A stretch of DNA of 64,000 bases. Origin: Tamarix chinensis (taxonomy: Eukaryota > Streptophyta > Magnoliopsida > Caryophyllales > Tamaricaceae). Where the stretch lies: contig CM060172.1 in the NCBI GenBank assembly GCA_030549775.1, forward strand, positions 8,047,861 through 8,111,860, given 5' to 3'. Made by a program: the position numbers and the translations under genes. The notes under the pieces are model-generated. The model worked only from the letters and a program-made list of their open reading frames with translations, was not told the origin of the DNA and did not search any database. Positions 59,766 through 64,000 of this stretch are shown piece by piece. Each line of letters begins with the position of its first letter. Position 1 is the stretch's first letter.

Positions 59766-60479
59766 TCAGTAATTTGTATCTAATATGTTGATGGGATAAT
59801 GGAGTTTCGTAATAAGACTCAAGTAATACTGAATAGTAAAATAATGGTATTTGATAATTAGTAAGTATCACGAGAACGAATCCTAAATTATAATTAGATG
59901 AGATTATGATGGCCTTAATGATTCCTCTGTATTATCTTGAATAACTGTATGAATAAGAAATACTTAATAATATCAGAACGATTGAAAGTGAATAAATATC
60001 TGACTGTTGTTCTTTTTGTGATCACCTTAATTAAGACACTAATAATTAAAGTGAAAGACCTCGAGATTGGGAATGGTGGCTCTTTAGGGGTCACTACCAT
60101 AAAGACGTGGTTTAGCCTACGGTTATTCTGGTATTTGTTGGTATACCTTTGTGCCCCAATCAGGCCTTACATCTTACTGTATCTAGCTCTACAAACCTAT
60201 TTAGGGGGTATGCATACTTATGGATTAGGTGTCCTTGTCGGTAGGGTACTGAGTTAGCTTCATGCAACTGTACGGCCAGGGTACCTTTGTGTCCCTAGAT
60301 TGATGGTTGAAGGATACTAGGTAGCTTGTACGCACCAGTGCGACCGGTGTACCTTTGTGTCCCAGAATCTTGATCTCCCTATCAAGGCAAATAAATGGAA
60401 TTGTTGTGCTGATTAAAAAGAAAAAACACTAATCGTGAAAATGAAAGACTAATGAGCCAGGCCCAGTTAAATTATATTA

Positions 60480-60790
60480 TGAGTACCGATCCACCGGATA
60501 TAATAGTGGTCCAGGAGTATGTTGCCCCAGATGATGTATATATGTATTTCGGTCCACCGGCTATAATAGTGGGGGTCCTGAACTCAATAAATCAGATTTG
60601 GTTGTGAATAAATTATGGGAAAATACTAATTATTTATAGTGGAACACCATGTGAGTCGGGGACAGACTGGTCCACCGGCGAATGATAGTGGCCAGGAGCG
60701 TTTTGCCCTAGAGATCGATCCACCGGCAATAATAGTGGTCAGGAGCATTCTACCCTATATGTATTCCGATCCACCGGCTATAATAGTGGG
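60480..60790 (+). repeat. CCACCGG...AATAGTGG modules in B
   Basis: Five units (GATCCACCGGATATAATAGTGG, CCACCGGCTATAATAGTGGG, CCACCGGCGAATGATAGTGG and others) in two groups, with header TTTATAGTGGAACACCATGTGAG near 60636. Confidence 0.85.
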
Positions 60791-61027
60791 GTTCCCACAC
60801 TCAGATGGATATTTATAATCCGAGATGATTGATTAATGATGGACTAATGGCTTAAGGCCCATAAGTATTGATTGTACATTATGACCTATTAATATCTGAT
60901 TGACTTGTCAAGTATGTGAATGTATGAATGTGAATATTATATATGTACCTTTCATTATGTATGTATGTAGTTTTGTATCATGTGTTGCATTGCGGGCTTG
61001 TTGTTAAGTGTGTTTTAAAAGGTTACT

Positions 61028-61043
61028 CAGTATCGTAGTACTG
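61028..61043 (+). other. Palindrome CAGTAT-CGTA-GTACTG (type c) in B
   Basis: Five of six arm positions are Watson-Crick and one is G-U in RNA. The same site in H is where B itself inserted. Confidence 0.65.
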
Positions 61044-61321
61044 AAGGGTTCCATTCGTGGGGCCCATGCCTATTCAATGCGTACAATCCCTTGCATGTCT
61101 TTTTTTCAGGTTCTATTAAAGTGAGCAATGGGAAAGAGCATAAGGAACTATCCAAAAAGTCTTAAGGTTGTACTCTTTCTCTTTCAACCCTTAGTTTAAA
61201 TGTAATCTATCTTCTTATAACCACCATTGGTGGATTTTATTTTTGTAAAGTGTTATGTACGCTACTCTGATTTAAATATATTTGAGTTTCTCATAAATTG
61301 TATTTTCTCTTTTAGCCTTAG

Positions 61322-61367
61322 CACTTGGTATTGGAATAGTAGGAGTAAATCGGTCTGGTACTAAGCG
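61322..61367 (+). other. Terminal LTR hairpin (type d) in B
   Basis: CACTTGGTATT ... GGTACTAAGCG, ten of eleven pairs counting G-U, followed by TGGCGGTAATATCCC. Confidence 0.65.
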
Positions 61368-61472
61368 TGGCGGTAATATCCCTGAAATTCATAATTTTGT
61401 TATTTAACTTCCGCAAATTCTTTTAATAAAATGAAATTTTTCAATAGTGAATTTTGGGGGTGTTACAATAGT

Positions 61473-61893
61473 ACTAAAGGATTCCATTTGTGAACCCCTA
61501 CCTATTCAATAGGCAGTGTCCCTTGCAAGTCTATTTTAGGTTCTATTTAAGTTAGCATTGGGTAAGAGCGTAAGGATCATCCAGGAATAATTTAAGGTTT
61601 TCTCTTTTACCTTTTATTCTTGTTAAAATGATCTTTATCAGTGTAACTACTAGTAGTGGGTTTTATTCTTGTAAAGTGTTTATTGCGCTACTCTGATTTA
61701 AATAAAATCTGATTTTGAGGAAATTCTATTTGATCTTTTAACCTTAGCACTTGGTACTAGAACGGTAGGAGAAAACCTGTCGAGTATTAAGTGTAGCGGT
61801 AATATCCCCAAAATTCATAGTTTTGCTTTTTGCTTATGCTACTTTCTTTAAATAAAATAAAATTTTTCAGTAGTGAATTTTTGTGGTGTTAGA
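61473..61893 (+). mobile_element. Last piece of solo LTR H
   Basis: Continues H after B with ACTAAAGGATTCC, acceptor-like TATTTTAG|GTTCT near 61528, terminal hairpin 61748-61793 (CACTTGGTAC ... GTATTAAGTG) and the end GGTGTTAGA. Confidence 0.88.
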
Positions 61894-61898
61894 ATTCT

Positions 61899-64000
61899 AG
61901 TGTGACTTGCTAAACTGGTGCATAAAACATGATAAATTACTAGCCACTTAAACAAAAAGGGGTTTACGACGAACTGTCATACCTGAGGTGAATAGTTCTA
62001 GATGCACCTCACCCATGTTCTTCTCAGCTTCGTAAGTGGCTTCCTCTATTCCATGATGACTCTAGAGAATTTTCATGAGCGGGGCTGCACATTTATAGGT
62101 CTTTAGGAGCTTGGTATCGAGGATTCACATAGGTCTCTCTTGGTAGGTCAGAGAATTGTCAAACTCAACCTCATCGAATTGGACCATGTGGGAAGGATCA
62201 ATAAAGTACTTCCATAGCTACGAGACATGGAACACATTGTGGACATGTGATAACTCTGGCAAGAGTGCCAACTGATAAACAACCTCCCCTGCCCACTCCA
62301 AAATCTCATAAGGTCCAATGTATCTTGGGCTCATCTTGCCTATCTTACTAAAATTTTGCACACCTTTGGTGGGAGAGACCCTTAGGAACACCTTTTTCCC
62401 AGGCTCAAAGTTTCCACCCTAATGCTTCCAACCGGTGTAACTCTTTTGCCGACTCTGAGAAACTCTTATTTGGTTTTGAATCTAGTGGATCTATCAAGTT
62501 ATCTGCCTAATCATTTCATACCCTATCATTATTGTCTCATTGATTTCACTCCCGTACAATGGGTTCCTACACTTCAGTCCATATAACGCTAAGAAGGGAG
62601 CCATCCCTATGTTGGCATGGTAGCTGTTGTTGTAACATGACTCTATCAGGTGCATATGATCCTTCCAACAACCTTAGAAGTCTAAAATACTAGCTCACAA
62701 CATATCTTCTAGGGTTTGAATAGTCCTTTCGGTCTTCCCATCTATGCTAGGATTGAAAGCTATACTCATTTTCAATGTCATTCTCAAGACCTCCTGCAAA
62801 TTTTCCCAAAAGTAAGAGAGGAACCTTGATTCCCTATCAGAGACTATATTCTCAAGCACCTTGTGCTGACTAACCAAAAACTTCATATAGGCGCTGGCCA
62901 ACTAATCCATGCTCTAGGTCAACTTTAAGGGAATGAGCATTGAAAACTTGGTTAATTTGTCCATGATGACCCAGGTAGTGTCACAACCACTTCATGTCCT
63001 AGGCAACCCACTTACAAAGTCCATAGAGATCGAATCCCATTTTCAACTTGGTAATTCTAGAGACTGTAGTATCCCTGTAGGTCTGCGGTGTACAATTTTG
63101 TCCATCTAATAGGTTAGGTATCTGGATACAAATTTATCTACCTCTCATTTCATATGAGGCCACCAATATTTCTTCTTGAGATCTTTGTATAGCTTGTCTC
63201 CTACTAGGTGGACAGAGTATGGGATCTGGTGCCCTTCTTCTAAGATCCAACTCTTTAACTTTAACTAACCCTACGGTACCTACCAACGACCCTTGAAGCG
63301 AAGGCTATCATCCTTGTGTATCTAAAACCCTTTCTCCTAGCCTTCCCGTACCATCTGACGTTTCCTCTCAAGCTTAGTATATCTAATCTGGCTGACATGG
63401 ATCTCCTCAAACACTATAGGGGTTATCATTAAGGCACTTATACGACCATCGAGATCACCCTACCAGATCAATTCAATTTCCATGTCATACAACTCTTCAA
63501 GCATTCGATTAGCTACCATATAGGAGTTCATAGAGTGTGTAGTCTTTCTACTCAGTGCATCTGTAACTATGTTAGCCTTACCTTTATTCTAGGTCAACTC
63601 TATGTCATAATCCTTTACTAGCTTTAGCAACCTCTTTTACCTCATGTTTAGTTCTTTCTGTGTGAAGATGTATTTGAGACTCTTGTGATCGGTGAAGAAT
63701 TTACACTTAGTCCTATATGGGTAATGCCCCTAGATGTTTGACACAAAAACCACTATGGCTAACTCCAGGTCATGAGTCGGATATTTCTACTAATGCCACT
63801 TCAATTGATAAGAGGCATATGCGATCACTTTACCATTCTTCAATAATACACACTCTATCCTGTGCTTGGATGCGTCACTATAGACCTCAAAACCTCATAA
63901 TCCTTTGACAGAGTCAGAACAGATGCTATGGTCAATCATCTCTTTAGCTCTTGAAAAGCCTCATCACAAGACTCATCCCAATGGATCCTGGTGGTTCTCT
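61899..64000 (-). pseudogene. Del/Tekay chromovirus element M: pol (RNase H, integrase, chromodomain)
   Basis: Degenerate pol read right to left, running off the right edge. RNase H lies near 63550-63970 (DASKHRIECVL; DHKSLKYIFTQKELNMR). The integrase zinc-binding region lies at about 63130-63250 (KKKYWWPHMK). The integrase core runs about 62690-63010: first Asp in ISMDFVSGLPRT; VSDRESRFLSYFW with the second Asp; open frame 62695-62901 with NPSIDGKTERTIQTLEDML holding the Glu. The C-terminal region lies at 62200-62470 (RYIGPYEILE). A chromodomain-like end lies at 61990-62070 (EEATYEAEKNMGEVHLELF). Many stops interrupt it. The polypurine tract and 3' LTR lie at 26758-25346, beyond solo LTR H. 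Confidence 0.88.

Larger units (their letters stand above)
56449..61467 (+). mobile_element. Solo LTR B, family I, 5,019 bp, TSD ATAGT
   Basis: Starts TGTAATCCC, ends GGGGTGTTACA, flanked by ATAGT (56444-56448 and 61468-61472) with no mismatch. It lies in H inside the CAGTAC palindrome. Order: AT-rich start, GC/pyrimidine-rich block with GGGCC motifs (56765-57960), hairpin a (57984-58007), AT-rich DNA, GGTAAT array (58665-59765), a region shared with A and K (59940-60400), modules (60480-60790), palindrome (61028-61043), acceptor-like TTTTTTTCAG|GTTCT (near 61111), terminal hairpin (61322-61367). No internal coding; Pro/Ser-rich frames at 56900-57647 lie in the GC-rich block. Confidence 0.95.
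26835..61893 (+). mobile_element. Solo LTR H, family I, ~4.0 kb net, opened by three large insertions
   Basis: The pieces 26835-27220, 39682-39903, 53453-56448 and 61473-61893 join into one family I LTR: start TGTAATACCCC, AT-rich part, GC-rich block, hairpin a (54101-54136), GGTAAT array (54780-55640), CCACCGG modules (56035-56280), palindrome (split by insert B), acceptor-like TTTTAG|GTTCT (near 61528), terminal hairpin (61748-61793), end GGTGTTAGA (last CA changed to GA). Flanks GTTCT (26830-26834) and ATTCT (61894-61898) differ by one transition. Insertions: J (27221-39676), Athila G2 (39904-53447), B (56449-61467). Host: Del/Tekay element M. Confidence 0.88.

Overview
This 64 kb window is plant nuclear DNA made almost entirely of LTR retrotransposons. 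I find no host gene, tRNA, rRNA, CRISPR array or bacterial-type operon. The plant assignment rests on Athila-type and Del/Tekay-type Ty3/gypsy polyproteins, a SIRE-like Ty1/copia fragment, an Athila primer binding site complementary to plant tRNA-Asp, AT-rich intervening DNA and many TG...CA elements with 5-bp target site duplications (TSDs). The species cannot be told from the sequence.

Left cluster (1-26.8 kb). A decayed Athila element on the + strand (3512-14950) is broken by two large LTRs, one running off the left window edge (1-3511) and one solo LTR (5997-10937, TSD GATAT). It abuts a truncated SIRE-like copia element on the - strand (14951-24016), itself broken by two solo LTRs (15321-18312, TSD GGAAT; 22264-23667, TSD ACTAG). 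Two truncated minus-strand LTRs follow (24017-25345 and 25346-26744). The second, with its polypurine tract and short 3' untranslated stretch (to 26834), is the 3' end of a Del/Tekay gypsy element. Its pol gene resumes at 61899 and leaves the window on the right.

Right tower (26.8-61.9 kb). The Del/Tekay element was split by a solo LTR whose four pieces now span 26835-61893. That LTR was then entered by a second solo LTR (27221-39676, holding two more solo LTRs, 27564-31548 and 31573-35951), by a full-length Athila element (39904-53447, holding an 825-bp copia-like solo LTR at 47285-48109), and by a third 5-kb solo LTR (56449-61467). Removing insertions in order restores contiguous sequence and a 5-bp duplication at each step.

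The most interesting signal is in the 3-5 kb LTRs. I sort them into family I (A, B, H, K, F, probably E), family II (5997-10937, J, L) and family III (15321-18312). Family II has a conserved TATA box about 1 kb inside the LTR, so most of the LTR is probably transcribed as a very long R-U5 leader. Downstream lie minisatellite arrays, repeated CCACCGG...AATAGTGG modules, a TCAGTAC/GTACTGA palindrome and a hairpin near the 3' end. The arms of that last hairpin are entirely different in family III yet still pair, which suggests selection on structure. All boundaries were read by eye; no alignment, search or folding program was run.
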